A DNA stretch of 64,000 nucleotides from Nocardioides alkalitolerans DSM 16699. GTDB lineage: Bacteria > Actinomycetota > Actinomycetes > Propionibacteriales > Nocardioidaceae. The DNA lies in assembly GCF_000426525.1 (NCBI RefSeq), contig NZ_AUFN01000013.1:124001-188000 (forward strand), read 5' to 3'. The translations under genes were made by a program, and so were the position numbers. This document shows positions 34,894 to 45,379 of this stretch, piece after piece. The notes under the pieces are model-generated. The model saw nothing but the letters and a program-made list of their open reading frames with translations. It made no database searches and had not been told where the DNA came from. Numbering within the stretch: the stretch's first letter is position 1; each line of letters opens with the position of its first letter.

Positions 34894-35670
34894 GTGCTGA
34901 TCCTCCTGCCGCCGAGCGAGGGCAAGGCCACGCCCACGCGCGGCAAGCCCCTCGACCCGGCGTCGCTCTCCTTCCCGAGCCTCACCACCGCGCGCACCGA
35001 CGTGCGGGCAGCGCTCGTCGACCTCTGCACGGCCGACCCCGAGAAGGCCGCCGCCGTCCTCGGTCTGGGCCCCACCCAGCTCGACCTCGTCGCCCGCAAC
35101 GGAGCCCTCGACGGGGCGCCGACCGCCCGGGCCGAACGGATCTACACCGGGGTGCTGTACGACGCCCTCGACGCGGCGACGCTCTCGGCGGCGGCCCGGC
35201 GTCGTACGACGCGGGTGGCGGTGACCTCGTCGCTGTTCGGCCTCGTGCGCCTGGCGGACCGCATCCCGTCGTACCGGCTCTCGGGCGACGTGACCCTGCC
35301 GGGCCTCGGTCCGGTGGCCGGGGTGTGGCGCGACCACCTCGGGGCGGCGGTCACCGACGCCCTCGGGGCCGGGCTGCTCGTCGACCTGCGGTCGGGCACG
35401 TACGCCGCGTTCTGGCGCCCCACCCCCGACCTCGCCGCCCGCGTCGCGACCGTGCGGGTGCTGCACGAGCACGCCGGCGTGCGCAAGGTGGTGAGCCACT
35501 TCAACAAGGCGACCAAGGGGCGCATCGTGCGGGCCGTGCTGGAGGACGGCGGCCGCCCCCGCACCCCGACCGCCCTCGCCGACCAGCTGCGCGACCTGGG
35601 CTGGACCGTCGAGGTCGGCGCGCCCGGCGCGAAGGGCACCCAGCTCGACGTCGTCGTCACCGAGGTCTGA
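34894..35670 (+). CDS. yaaA: YaaA/DUF328 peroxide stress protein
   Basis: The 258-residue protein begins VLILLPPSEGKATPTRG, which is the YaaA family signature, and includes ATKGRIVRAVLEDG near the C-terminus and SHFNKATKG in the conserved core. In E. coli, YaaA is induced by hydrogen peroxide and limits free iron and DNA damage; the mechanism is not settled. It has no membrane segment. The GTG start is close behind the importer ATPase stop. The ABC importer is unlikely to share its function; a separate promoter at 34880 is proposed. Confidence 0.9.
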   Translation: MLILLPPSEGKATPTRGKPLDPASLSFPSLTTARTDVRAALVDLCTADPEKAAAVLGLGPTQLDLVARNGALDGAPTARAERIYTGVLYDALDAATLSAAARRRTTRVAVTSSLFGLVRLADRIPSYRLSGDVTLPGLGPVAGVWRDHLGAAVTDALGAGLLVDLRSGTYAAFWRPTPDLAARVATVRVLHEHAGVRKVVSHFNKATKGRIVRAVLEDGGRPRTPTALADQLRDLGWTVEVGAPGAKGTQLDVVVTEV

Positions 35671-35693
35671 GCACCCGCGGACCGCGGGGCGGG

Positions 35694-36281
35694 TCACGGG
35701 TCCGGGTGGAGTCCCGCGTCCGCCGGTCCGACCCGCCACGACGTGAAGTGCACCGTCAGGCCGGCCCGTGACGGCGCGCAGCAGAACGGGCCCGCCCAGG
35801 CGGTGGCCCCGGCGTCGAGGGGAGCGACCCGCACCAGCTGCCACGGACCGTCGTCGACGCGTGCGCGGATCGTCAGCGCGTCCCCGCTCCGGCTGGCCCG
35901 GACGGTGACGAGCCGGCCCGACCACCCCGGCACCGGCGACAGCGACCAGTCGGAGACCCCGCGGGTCACGACGGCGCCGAGGCCCTCGACGCCGTCGCTC
36001 AGCTCGACACCGGCCTTGGTCCAGCTGGTCTCGTCGATCCTGACGAAGACACCGGCCTGGTCGAACTGGTCGGAGAGGTCGAGCCGGAACCCGACCTCCA
36101 CCGCCGTGTCCTGCGCGAACGGGGCGAGCAGGGCGTGCTCCGTGTCGTGCACGAAGCCGTACGACGTGGTGCGCCAGGCGTCGCTGCCCTCGCGAGCGGT
36201 GACGCGCATGCCGTCGTCGGCGAGCGTCACGGCGACGGGCTCGTTCGTCCAGGTCCCCGCGGTCCAGTCGATCTCGCTCAC
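35694..36281 (-). CDS. DUF1349 domain protein
   Basis: The 195-residue protein (start GTG) is a single DUF1349 beta-jelly-roll: DTAVEVGFRLDLSDQFDQAG, RIDETSWTKAGVELSDG and ASRSGDALTIRARVDDG. Such proteins are cytoplasmic or secreted lectin-like modules related to regulators of sugar catabolism; no catalytic residue is known. There is no signal peptide. It is convergent with yaaA (a weak hairpin ACCCGC/GCGGGT lies at 35673-35694) and divergent from the beta-helix protein, with 103 bases between. GGAG precedes the GTG by about 8 bases. Confidence 0.85.
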   Translation of the reverse strand: MSEIDWTAGTWTNEPVAVTLADDGMRVTAREGSDAWRTTSYGFVHDTEHALLAPFAQDTAVEVGFRLDLSDQFDQAGVFVRIDETSWTKAGVELSDGVEGLGAVVTRGVSDWSLSPVPGWSGRLVTVRASRSGDALTIRARVDDGPWQLVRVAPLDAGATAWAGPFCCAPSRAGLTVHFTSWRVGPADAGLHPDP

Positions 36282-36371
36282 CCGTCACGCTCCGTTCGTG
36301 GTCGTCGTGCACCGGCGGGCGGCCCTCCCGGCGGCCTTCCCGGTTCTGCCACGCACGCCCGGATGACAAAT

Positions 36372-36377
36372 TACGCT
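36372..36377 (+). promoter_or_regulatory. -10 box candidate of the beta-helix protein gene
   Basis: TACGCT (TAnnnT) ends exactly 7 bases before the ATG at 36385, so the transcript would be leaderless. A local A/T-rich patch (ACAAATTACG) in a GC-rich background supports a promoter. No clear -35 is seen. Confidence 0.5.
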
Positions 36378-36384
36378 CGCCGCC

Positions 36385-38316
36385 ATGCCGCACCTCTCCT
36401 CGGGACCGGTCACCGGACGCGCACGGTCGGCGACCGTGGGCCTGGCGCTGCTCTCCCTCCTCGTGTCCCTCGGGCTCTCCCTCGGCCTGCCGACGGGGGG
36501 CGCCTCCGCCGCTTCGTCGGCCTCGTCGGCCGCCGCCACCGGCCGCACCTTCTACGTGAGCACGGGCGGCAACGACCGCAACGCCGGCTCGGCCGCGGCC
36601 CCCTGGCGCACGCTGAGCACGTCCATGGAGAAGCTGCGCCCGGGCGACACGCTGCTCGTGGCCAACGGCAGCTACTGGGAGAAGGACGGCATCCGCCCCG
36701 ACCTCCCCGCCGGTCGGCCCGACGCCCGCATCACGGTCCGTCCGTGGGGCCAGGGCACCGGCGACCGCGTGATCCTCACGATCCGGATGCACCTCGTCGA
36801 CGCGGCGTACTGGACGTTCGACGGGCTCAACATCGACGCCCGCCCGGCCGGCAACACGAGCGGCAGCCCCGCGGCCCTCGCCCCGTCGAGCGCGCTCCTG
36901 CTGCGCGGCGGCATCGGCTGGGAGTTCCGCAACGCCGAGATCTGCTGCTACCCGGCGTACGGCGTGGTGACCATCGACGGACCGGCTCGCAACTGGACCT
37001 TCAGCCACAACTTCGTGTGGGGCAACTGGACGTCGGACAACACGGACCGCTTCCACCTGATGTACGTGACCACCAACGCCGGCTCGGGGCCGGGCTACAT
37101 CGAGCGCAACGTGCTCGCCGGCGCCCTCGACGGCACCAACATCAAGCTCGGGCGGGGCACGTACGACGCGCGCCTCGGCGACCCGACCGGCGTCACCATC
37201 CAGCGCAACACGATGGTGGGGGCGAACTGGAACGTCCGCCTCGTGTACGGCACGGCGGGCACCGTGATCGAGCGCAACATCCTCACCGGCGCCGACAAGC
37301 CGTGGCCGACGGAGGCGACCGCCATCCAGGCGTACTGCCTCTCCGGCGGCTCGAACTACTCGTCCGCGAACCTCTGGTACGGCCCGCAGACCCGGCGCGT
37401 GCTCGACCCCGTCAACCGCGGGCTCAACTGCGCCGCCGGCACCCGGGGCTGGGTGCGCGAGGCGTCCGCCAGCCGCGGCCCCGTCGACCCCCAGCTGGCC
37501 GTGACCCCGGCCCAGACCTACCGCGGCACGTTCGGCGGCCTCCGGGTCTCGCAGTTCGTGCCCCGCAACGCCGCGGCCGCCGACTACGGCCGCTTCAGCG
37601 GGTTCGACCAGGTGCTCGCCGGCGACTGGAACGGCGACGGCGTGGCGACCCCCGCGGGCGTGCTCCGCAACCGCATCTACCTCACCGACCAGCCGGCCGA
37701 CCCCGCGTCGTGGCAGTACGGCGAGGCCGAGCAGACGTTCTCCTACGGCCGGGTCGGCGACACGCTCCTCGTCGGCGACTGGAACGGCGACGGCCACGAC
37801 GAGATCGGCGCCTTCAACCCCGCCACGAGCACGTTCTCGCTGTCGGGCCAGCCCGCCTTCAAGTTCGGCTCGAACAAGGTCCGCTACACCCCGGTCGCGG
37901 GCGACTGGGACGGCGACGGCCGCGAAGAGGTCGCCCTCTACGACCTCGCGGCCAAGACGTTCCACCTGCGGCACTCGAGCGCCTCGGTCACCTCGTTCGC
38001 GTTCGGCTCCCGGTCCCAGACCTACCGCCCGGTCGCCGGTGACTGGGACGGCGACGGTCGCGACGACGTCGCGATCTGGCAGCCCAGCCTGCGCACGTTC
38101 CACGTCCGCCCCTGCGCCGCGGCGACCTGCGCCGAGCCCGTCCGCTCCATCGTCGCCGGCAGCGGCGCGTACGCCACGGCGTACCAGCCCGTCGCCGGCC
38201 GGTGGGGCACCTCGCGGGGCGACTCGCTCGGCATCGTGCTGCGCGGCCAGTGGTTCCGCATGCAGCAGCCGGTGGCGGCGTCGCCGTTCCTCTCGGTGCG
38301 CTCGTACGACGGCTGA
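36385..38316 (+). CDS. Secreted right-handed beta-helix protein with FG-GAP-like repeats
   Basis: The 643-residue protein has a signal peptide (ARSATVGLALLSLLVSLGLS), then a beta-helix domain (TFYVSTGGNDRNAGSAAAPW is the DUF1565-type start seen in polysaccharide lyases). Many short strand turns follow, such as NTMVGANWNVRLVYGTA. The C-terminal third has four FG-GAP/VCBS-like Ca-binding units starting near residues 413, 464, 506 and 552, each with GDWNGDG or GDWDGDG. It is probably an extracellular polysaccharide-binding or -cleaving protein. No catalytic residue could be assigned with confidence. It stands alone, divergent from the DUF1349 gene. Confidence 0.85.
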   Translation: MPHLSSGPVTGRARSATVGLALLSLLVSLGLSLGLPTGGASAASSASSAAATGRTFYVSTGGNDRNAGSAAAPWRTLSTSMEKLRPGDTLLVANGSYWEKDGIRPDLPAGRPDARITVRPWGQGTGDRVILTIRMHLVDAAYWTFDGLNIDARPAGNTSGSPAALAPSSALLLRGGIGWEFRNAEICCYPAYGVVTIDGPARNWTFSHNFVWGNWTSDNTDRFHLMYVTTNAGSGPGYIERNVLAGALDGTNIKLGRGTYDARLGDPTGVTIQRNTMVGANWNVRLVYGTAGTVIERNILTGADKPWPTEATAIQAYCLSGGSNYSSANLWYGPQTRRVLDPVNRGLNCAAGTRGWVREASASRGPVDPQLAVTPAQTYRGTFGGLRVSQFVPRNAAAADYGRFSGFDQVLAGDWNGDGVATPAGVLRNRIYLTDQPADPASWQYGEAEQTFSYGRVGDTLLVGDWNGDGHDEIGAFNPATSTFSLSGQPAFKFGSNKVRYTPVAGDWDGDGREEVALYDLAAKTFHLRHSSASVTSFAFGSRSQTYRPVAGDWDGDGRDDVAIWQPSLRTFHVRPCAAATCAEPVRSIVAGSGAYATAYQPVAGRWGTSRGDSLGIVLRGQWFRMQQPVAASPFLSVRSYDG

Positions 38317-38343
38317 CCGGTCACCCGGCGGGCGCGCGGGGCC

Positions 38344-39585
38344 TCAGGCCTCGAACGCGCTCCCCGTGGGCCGGGCGTTGAAGAGCCGCAGGCTGGCGCC
38401 CGGCTCGGTGCCGTCGGGCCCGCCGAGGTAGTGGGTCACGACGGTGACGGACGCCGGCGTGAGCTCCATCTTGAACACCGCGTCGAGCGGGGCGCCCAGC
38501 GCGCGGGCGACGAGCGTCTTGATCGGCGTGACGTGCGAGACGACGACGACGGTGCCGCCGGCGTAGGTCGCGAGGGTGCGCTCGAGACCGGCGAGCACGC
38601 GGGCCTCGACGGTGCGGAACGACTCCCCCGAGCCGCCGGGCACCGCGTCGAGCGACCCCAGCCAGGCGTCGAGGTCGGCCTGGTGGCGCTCGGCCACCTC
38701 GCGGAAGGTCATGCCGTCCCACGCGCCGAACTCCATCTCGGCGAAGCCCGGCTCCTCGACGGGGGCGGGCTTGCCGAGCACCGCGGCCACGATCTCGGCC
38801 GACTCGCGCGTCCGGCGCACGGGCGACGCCACGACGGCGTCGATGCTCCCCGCGAGCGGAGCGAGCCACTCGGCGGTGGCGCGCACCTGCGCGCGCCCCT
38901 CCTCCGAGAGCGGCGGGTTCGCCGAGGCCAGACCGCCCGAGAACCGCTTGTCGACCGTGTGGGCGGTGACGCCGTGGCGCACCAGCACGATCGTCGTGGT
39001 GGTGGTGCCGGGAGCCGCCCAGCCGCGCGCGGGCTTCGCCGCGGCGCCCTCGGCGGCGGCGGCGGTGGTGGTGGCGGCCCCGTCGACCTGCTCCTGCACC
39101 TCGGGGGCGTCGGGGGCGTTGGGGGCGTCGTCAGCCGGCCCGGCGACCCGGGTGACGCCCTCGCGGAGTCCGTCGAGGGCCTCGTTGGCGAGCCGGTCGG
39201 CGTGGGAGTTCTCGGCGCGGGGCACCCACGTGTACGTGGTGCCGAACGGCGCGAGCCGGTTCGCCTCGGCCGCGAGCGGCTGCATGTCGGGGTGCTTGAT
39301 CTTCCAGCGGCCCGACATCTGCTCCACGACGAGCTTCGAGTCCATGCGGACCTCGATGTCGGCGTCCGGCGCGAACTCGGCGGCCAGCTTGAGGCCGCCG
39401 ATCAGCCCGGAGTACTCCGCCACGTTGTTGCTGGCCCGACCGATCGTCGTGCCGTCCTCCGCGATGACCGCGCCGGTCTCCGCGTCCTTGAGCACCGCGC
39501 CGTACGCCGCAGGGCCCGGGTTGCCCCGCGACCCGCCGTCGGCCTCGACGACGACGGAGCGGTAGCCGGCGGGGTCCTGCGTCAC
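38344..39585 (-). CDS. Bifunctional RNase HI / phosphatase (histidine phosphatase fusion)
   Basis: The 413-residue protein has an N-terminal RNase HI domain (SVVVEADGGSRGNPGPAA and EVRMDSKLVVEQMSG with catalytic acids) and an Ala/Thr-rich linker (about residues 140-185). A histidine-phosphatase domain follows (IVLVRHGVTAHTVDKRFSGG, and VVVSHVTPIKTL). The same fusion is Rv2228c in mycobacteria, which removes RNA from RNA-DNA hybrids; the phosphatase half resembles CobC. The GTG start overlaps the upstream stop by four bases, so it is coupled to the zinc-ribbon gene. Cytoplasmic, housekeeping. Confidence 0.93.
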   Translation of the reverse strand: MTQDPAGYRSVVVEADGGSRGNPGPAAYGAVLKDAETGAVIAEDGTTIGRASNNVAEYSGLIGGLKLAAEFAPDADIEVRMDSKLVVEQMSGRWKIKHPDMQPLAAEANRLAPFGTTYTWVPRAENSHADRLANEALDGLREGVTRVAGPADDAPNAPDAPEVQEQVDGAATTTAAAAEGAAAKPARGWAAPGTTTTTIVLVRHGVTAHTVDKRFSGGLASANPPLSEEGRAQVRATAEWLAPLAGSIDAVVASPVRRTRESAEIVAAVLGKPAPVEEPGFAEMEFGAWDGMTFREVAERHQADLDAWLGSLDAVPGGSGESFRTVEARVLAGLERTLATYAGGTVVVVSHVTPIKTLVARALGAPLDAVFKMELTPASVTVVTHYLGGPDGTEPGASLRLFNARPTGSAFEA

Positions 39586-40328
39586 AGCCCCGACTCGCCG
39601 GTGCGCACGAGGATGCGCGAGCACTCCTCGCAGCGGAGCACGGTGTCGACGCCCGCCTTGCGGATCACCGCGAGCTCGGCGTTGTCGATCGAGAGCCGGC
39701 AGCCCTGGCACTCGCGGCGGTGGATGGCGGCCGCGCCGACGCCGCCGCGCTGGTCGCGGATCTTGTCGTAGAGGGCGAGGAGGTCGGCCGGCAGGTCGTC
39801 GGTGAGCGGCGCCCGCTCGGCCTCGCCCGCGGCGAGCTCGGCGTCGATCTCCGCCCAGCGCGCGTCGCGCTCCGCGGTCAGCGTGGCGACCGTCGCGTCG
39901 AGCTCCGCGAGCTCGGCCGTGTGGGCGTCGAGGCGGCCCTGGGCCTCCTCGAGCTTCTCCATGATCTCGAGCTCGGAGTCCTCCAACGAGGCGATCCGGC
40001 GCTCGAGGGAGACCATCTCGTGCTGGATGCGCTCGAGGTCCTTGGGGTTGGTGACCTGGCCGGACTCGACGCGCTGCTGGTCGCGGGTGCGCCGGGTCCT
40101 CACCTGCTCGACGTCGGCGTCGGCCTTGCGCTGCTCGGTCGAGAGGTCCTCGACCTCGATGCGGGCGTCGCGGGCCCGGTTGTCGACGGTCGTGCGCTCC
40201 TCGGCCAGTCGCGCGAGCTCGGCGATCTGGGGCAGGGAGGCCCGCTGGTGGTGGAGCTGGGCCAGGCGGGAGTCCACGGCCTGGACGTCGAGCAGCTTGA
40301 GCTGCGCGAAGGGATCGGCTTTGATCAC
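39582..40328 (-). CDS. Zinc-ribbon/coiled-coil protein (CT398-like)
   Basis: The 248-residue protein is mostly a long coiled coil (about residues 15-190, e.g. DARIEVEDLSTEQRKADADV). A C-terminal zinc ribbon CQGC...CEEC (ECQGCRLSID and RCEECSRILV) has four cysteines. This architecture is conserved in actinobacteria next to RNase H and Nif3-like genes, and it is proposed to bind nucleic acids or act in assembly. It overlaps both neighbours by four bases and begins at ATG. No enzyme activity is expected. Confidence 0.9.
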   Translation of the reverse strand: MIKADPFAQLKLLDVQAVDSRLAQLHHQRASLPQIAELARLAEERTTVDNRARDARIEVEDLSTEQRKADADVEQVRTRRTRDQQRVESGQVTNPKDLERIQHEMVSLERRIASLEDSELEIMEKLEEAQGRLDAHTAELAELDATVATLTAERDARWAEIDAELAAGEAERAPLTDDLPADLLALYDKIRDQRGGVGAAAIHRRECQGCRLSIDNAELAVIRKAGVDTVLRCEECSRILVRTGESGL

Positions 40329-41455
40329 TCGCTCCTATCGGTGCGGAACTGCCAGGGGTCGGTGCGCAGGGTGCTGACGCGAGTGTCCACACTATCCCCG
40401 ACCTGGGACTTCACGCGTTCCGCGACGACCGGCAGCCAGGTCCACTCGGCGGCCCAGTGGGCCACGTCGACCAGCGCGGGGCCGCCCTCGTCGACGAACT
40501 CCGCGGCCCGGTGGTGACGCAGGTCGCTCGTGACGTAGACGTCGACGTCGCTGCCGGCCAGCCGGTCGAGCAGGAAGTCGCCCGCTCCCCCGCACACGGC
40601 GATGCGGCGCACCGAGCGCTCGGGGTCGCCCGCGATCCGCACGCCGCCCGCGGTGCCCGGCAGCGCGTCGGCCACGGTCTGCGCGAACGCGGCCAGGGTG
40701 GTGCGCTCGACGACGCCCACACGCCCCGTGCCGCTGCCGGTCGACTGCGGGTCGGCGAGCTCGACGACGTCGTACGCCGGCTCCTCGTAGGGGTGGGCCG
40801 CGAGCAGCGCGGTGACGACCTGGCGGCGCAGGCGTCGCGGCAGGATCGCCTCGACCCGCTCCTCCTCGACGAGGGCGAGGTCGCCGACGGTGCCGATGGT
40901 GGGCTCGGCGCCCTCGAGGGGGCGGAAGCGTCCCTGCCCGGGCACGGAGAAGGTGCAGTGGTCGTAGTTGCCGATGGCGCCCGCGCCCGCGTCGGCGATC
41001 GCGGCCCGCAGCGGCGCCGCGGCGTCGGCCGGCACGAGCACGGTCACCTTGTCGTAGGGCTCGCCCTCCGCCGGGATGATCGGCTCGAGCTCGGTCAGCC
41101 CCAGCGCGGTCGCCAGGGCCTCCGACACCCCGCCCTCGGCCTGGTCGGCGTTGGTGTGGGCGGTGAGCAGCGCGCAGCCCGCACGGGCGAGGGTCATGAA
41201 CGCCCGCCCCTTCGGGGTGGTCGCCGCGACGCTGTGCACGGGGGTGAGGAAGAGCGGGTGGTGGGTCACCAGCAGGTCCGCGCCCCACTCCGCCGCCTCC
41301 GCGGCGACGGCCTCGTTGACGTCGACGGCGAACATCACCTTGCGCACGGTGGCCGCGGGATCGCCGTGGACGAGGCCCACCGCGTCCCAGCCCTCCGCCG
41401 TCCCCGGCGGGTACCAGGCGTGCAGGGTCTCGACCAGCTCTCCCAACGTCGTCAT
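40325..41455 (-). CDS. Nif3-like dinuclear metal centre protein
   Basis: The 376-residue protein is a long Nif3/YbgI family member. Metal-binding segments are LLVTHHPLFL, LLTAHTNADQAEGG and VDVAHWAAEW near the C-terminus. The insert (PYDKVTVLVPADAAAPLRAA) is the PII-like domain of longer members. It may act as a GTP cyclohydrolase-like or hydrolytic enzyme, but the reaction is not settled. Its ATG lies 7 bases after a TACCGT hexamer (plus-strand 41463-41468), suggesting a leaderless mRNA and that this is the operon's promoter. The stop overlaps the zinc-ribbon start. Confidence 0.9.
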   Translation of the reverse strand: MTTLGELVETLHAWYPPGTAEGWDAVGLVHGDPAATVRKVMFAVDVNEAVAAEAAEWGADLLVTHHPLFLTPVHSVAATTPKGRAFMTLARAGCALLTAHTNADQAEGGVSEALATALGLTELEPIIPAEGEPYDKVTVLVPADAAAPLRAAIADAGAGAIGNYDHCTFSVPGQGRFRPLEGAEPTIGTVGDLALVEEERVEAILPRRLRRQVVTALLAAHPYEEPAYDVVELADPQSTGSGTGRVGVVERTTLAAFAQTVADALPGTAGGVRIAGDPERSVRRIAVCGGAGDFLLDRLAGSDVDVYVTSDLRHHRAAEFVDEGGPALVDVAHWAAEWTWLPVVAERVKSQVGDSVDTRVSTLRTDPWQFRTDRSE

Positions 41456-41481
41456 GACCCGTACGGTAGCGGCCGACGAGG

Positions 41482-43014
<1,533 letters not shown>

Positions 43015-43099
43015 GGCGCTCCTTCACGGCGACGGCGTGTGACACGGCCCACTCTAGGCAGGCCCGGTTGCGGGCCCGTTGCACGGTGGGCGCCCCGCG

Positions 43100-43777
43100 T
43101 CAGCGGCCCGTGTTGAACCGGTAGCCCATCCCGCGCACGGTGCCGATGGTGCCGGCGCCGAACTTCTTGCGCAGGTAGCCGACGTACACGTCGACGACGT
43201 TCGAGGTGGGGTCGAAGTCGAGGCCCCAGACCTTGTCGAGCAGCTGCTCGCGCGAGAGCACCTGGCCGGCGTTGCGCATGAAGATCTCGGCGAGGGTGAA
43301 CTCGCGGGCCGAGAGCTCCAGGGTGCGGCTGCCCACCGTGGCCTGGCGGGTGCGCAGGTCGAGGCTGACGTCCCCGACCTCGAGCACGGTGCCGACGGGC
43401 TCGTCGTGCCCGGGCCGGGACTGCCGCAGGCGCAGCCGGATCCGCGCCTGCAGCTCGGCGAAGCGGAACGGCTTGGGCATGTAGTCGTCCGCGCCGCCGT
43501 CGAGCGCGGAGACGGTGTCGGTGGCGGAGTCGCGGGCCGTCAGCACGATGACGGGCATCCGGGAGCCCTGCGAGCGCAGCTGGTCGAGCACGGTGAAGCC
43601 GTCCATCCGGGGCAGTCCGATGTCGAGCACCATGAGGTCGAACTCGCCGCTGAGCGCCTGGTCGAGCCCGTCGACGCCGTCGCCGACCACGGTGACGACG
43701 TGGCCGTCGGCGCGCAGGCCCTTGGCCAGGAAGGCCGCGATGCGGTCCTCGTCCTCGACGATCAGGATGCTCGGCAC
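43100..43777 (-). CDS. OmpR-family response regulator (MprA-like)
   Basis: The 225-residue protein has a receiver domain with ILIVEDEDRIAAFLAKGL, phospho-acceptor D52 (VLDIGLPRMDG) and K102 (MPKPFRF). The C-terminal winged helix includes SAREFTLAEIFMRNAGQVL and a NVVDVYVGYLRKKFG recognition segment. GTG at 43777 was chosen because GAGGAG precedes it by 9 bases. The histidine kinase gene lies 61 bases upstream on the same strand, so the two make a two-component pair. A palindrome at 45782-45801, upstream of the three-gene unit, is a candidate site. Confidence 0.92.
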   Translation of the reverse strand: MPSILIVEDEDRIAAFLAKGLRADGHVVTVVGDGVDGLDQALSGEFDLMVLDIGLPRMDGFTVLDQLRSQGSRMPVIVLTARDSATDTVSALDGGADDYMPKPFRFAELQARIRLRLRQSRPGHDEPVGTVLEVGDVSLDLRTRQATVGSRTLELSAREFTLAEIFMRNAGQVLSREQLLDKVWGLDFDPTSNVVDVYVGYLRKKFGAGTIGTVRGMGYRFNTGR

Positions 43778-43838
43778 GGTGGGGGTCTCCTCGGGCTGGT
43801 GGGTCGGGCTGGATCGGACTGGTGGGTCGACTGGCGGG

Positions 43839-45320
43839 TCAGGACTCGTGGGGCAGGGTGAGCACGAAGACGGCCCCGTGGGGCTCGGCGTCCTCGACGG
43901 TGACGGTGCCGCCGTGGGCGGTCGCGATGGCGTGGACGATGGAGAGCCCGAGGCCGAAGCCCTCGTCACCGGCCGGCACGGCGCTGCGGCCGAACCGCTC
44001 GAAGATCAGCCGGCGGTCCGCGGCCGGCACCCCGGGGCCGCTGTCGCGGACCCAGAGACGTACGGCGCCGGGCCCTCCCGCGGTGGCGGGCACGGCGTCG
44101 TACCCGACCGCAATCTCGTCGCCGGGCCGCGTGTGCTTGACGGCGTTGCCCGCGAGCTGGAGCAGCGCCTGGGTGAGCCGCTGCTCGTCGGCCCGGACCA
44201 CGGCGCCGCCACCGTCGACGGGGGTGTCGAGCGCCCAGGCCCGGTCGCCCAGCCCCCGGGCCTTCGCGAGCACGGCGACCGCGAGGTCGGCGACGTCGAC
44301 CGGGCCGCGGGAGAGGAAGTCGGGGCGGTCGCTCTTGGCGAGCAGGAGCAGGTCGCCGACCAGCCGGGCCATCCGGTCGATCTCGTCGAGGAGCAGGTCG
44401 CGGGTCTCGGCTGCCTCCGCCGAGTCGACGTCGAGCAGCTCGAGGTGGCCGCGCAGGATCGTCAGCGGCGTCTTCAGCTCGTGCCCGGCGTCGTCGAGGA
44501 ACTGGCGCTGCCCGACGAACGCGGACTCGAGCCGGGCGAGCATGCCGTTGACGGTGCGGGTGAGCGCCGTGATGTCGTCGTTGCCCGTCTCGGGGATGCG
44601 GCGCGACAGGTCGGTCTCCCCGATCTCGTCGGCCGTGCGCCGCAGCACGCGCAGGGGACGCAGCAGCCGCCCGGACTGCAGGGCCGCGACGCCGACCACG
44701 AGCAGGAGCGCGACCAGCGCCACGAGCGTGTAGGTGCGCATCGTGTCGGCGAGCTCGGTCTCGGCGTTGTCCATGAACGTGACGACGACCAGGGCGCCCG
44801 AGTCGTCGTCGCTGCGGGCCGGCTGGACCGTCACGAAGAGCTTGTCCCCCGCCACCTCGACCTCGGTGGAGCCGCCCTCCGCGACGAGGGGCCGCACGAC
44901 CTCGGCGAACTCCTCGTCCTCCACCACCCGGGTCGAGCGCGAGTCGGTCGCGTTCAGCCCGCCGCTGCCGCCCTGCTGGAACTGGATGCGGTCGTCCCAC
45001 CACACGGCGAGGAACTCGTCGTCGGTCGCGACGTTGCTGGCGATGAACCCGTACAGCAGCTCCTCGACCCCGGTGAGCACGACGGGCGTGCCGTCCGAGA
45101 GCGGCTCCGGCTGGGCGTACGGGCCACCACGCTCGGCCAGCTGCTGGAACTCGGCGATCTCCTGCTCGATCGAGGCCACGCGCTCCCGGTCGATGCGCCG
45201 GTCCTCGACGAGGTAGACGGTGAGGCCCGCGCCGGCCAGCGCGCTGGCGACGAGCACGGCGACGGTGACGGTGATCCGGAGCCGGACGGACAGACCGGTA
45301 CGGCCGGCGGGGTCGCGCAC
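43839..45320 (-). CDS. Sensor histidine kinase with HAMP domain
   Basis: The 493-residue protein has a helix at about residues 13-37, an outer sensor of about 160 residues with no known fold, a second helix (about 197-215), then a HAMP domain. The phospho-acceptor H280 is in DDAGHELKTPLTILRG. The ATPase has LAGNAVKHTRPGD (N box) and GEGFGLGLSIVHAIA-like DEGFGLGLSIVHAI (G box). The sensor is acidic. It signals to the regulator encoded downstream. The GTG start leaves 59 bases to the Asp-rich protein gene, so the three are probably one operon. The signal is unknown. Confidence 0.9.
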   Translation of the reverse strand: MRDPAGRTGLSVRLRITVTVAVLVASALAGAGLTVYLVEDRRIDRERVASIEQEIAEFQQLAERGGPYAQPEPLSDGTPVVLTGVEELLYGFIASNVATDDEFLAVWWDDRIQFQQGGSGGLNATDSRSTRVVEDEEFAEVVRPLVAEGGSTEVEVAGDKLFVTVQPARSDDDSGALVVVTFMDNAETELADTMRTYTLVALVALLLVVGVAALQSGRLLRPLRVLRRTADEIGETDLSRRIPETGNDDITALTRTVNGMLARLESAFVGQRQFLDDAGHELKTPLTILRGHLELLDVDSAEAAETRDLLLDEIDRMARLVGDLLLLAKSDRPDFLSRGPVDVADLAVAVLAKARGLGDRAWALDTPVDGGGAVVRADEQRLTQALLQLAGNAVKHTRPGDEIAVGYDAVPATAGGPGAVRLWVRDSGPGVPAADRRLIFERFGRSAVPAGDEGFGLGLSIVHAIATAHGGTVTVEDAEPHGAVFVLTLPHES

Positions 45321-45379
45321 CGGCTCGCTCCCGTCGTCCGGGGTGGCGGTCCGGCGGCGCGCGCGCCGGAGGACGGCGT

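Noticed and set aside
34879..38103. Another long minus-strand frame (1074 codons)
   Set aside because: Antisense to yaaA and the beta-helix protein; the real minus-strand gene here is only DUF1349 at 35694-36281 in a different frame.
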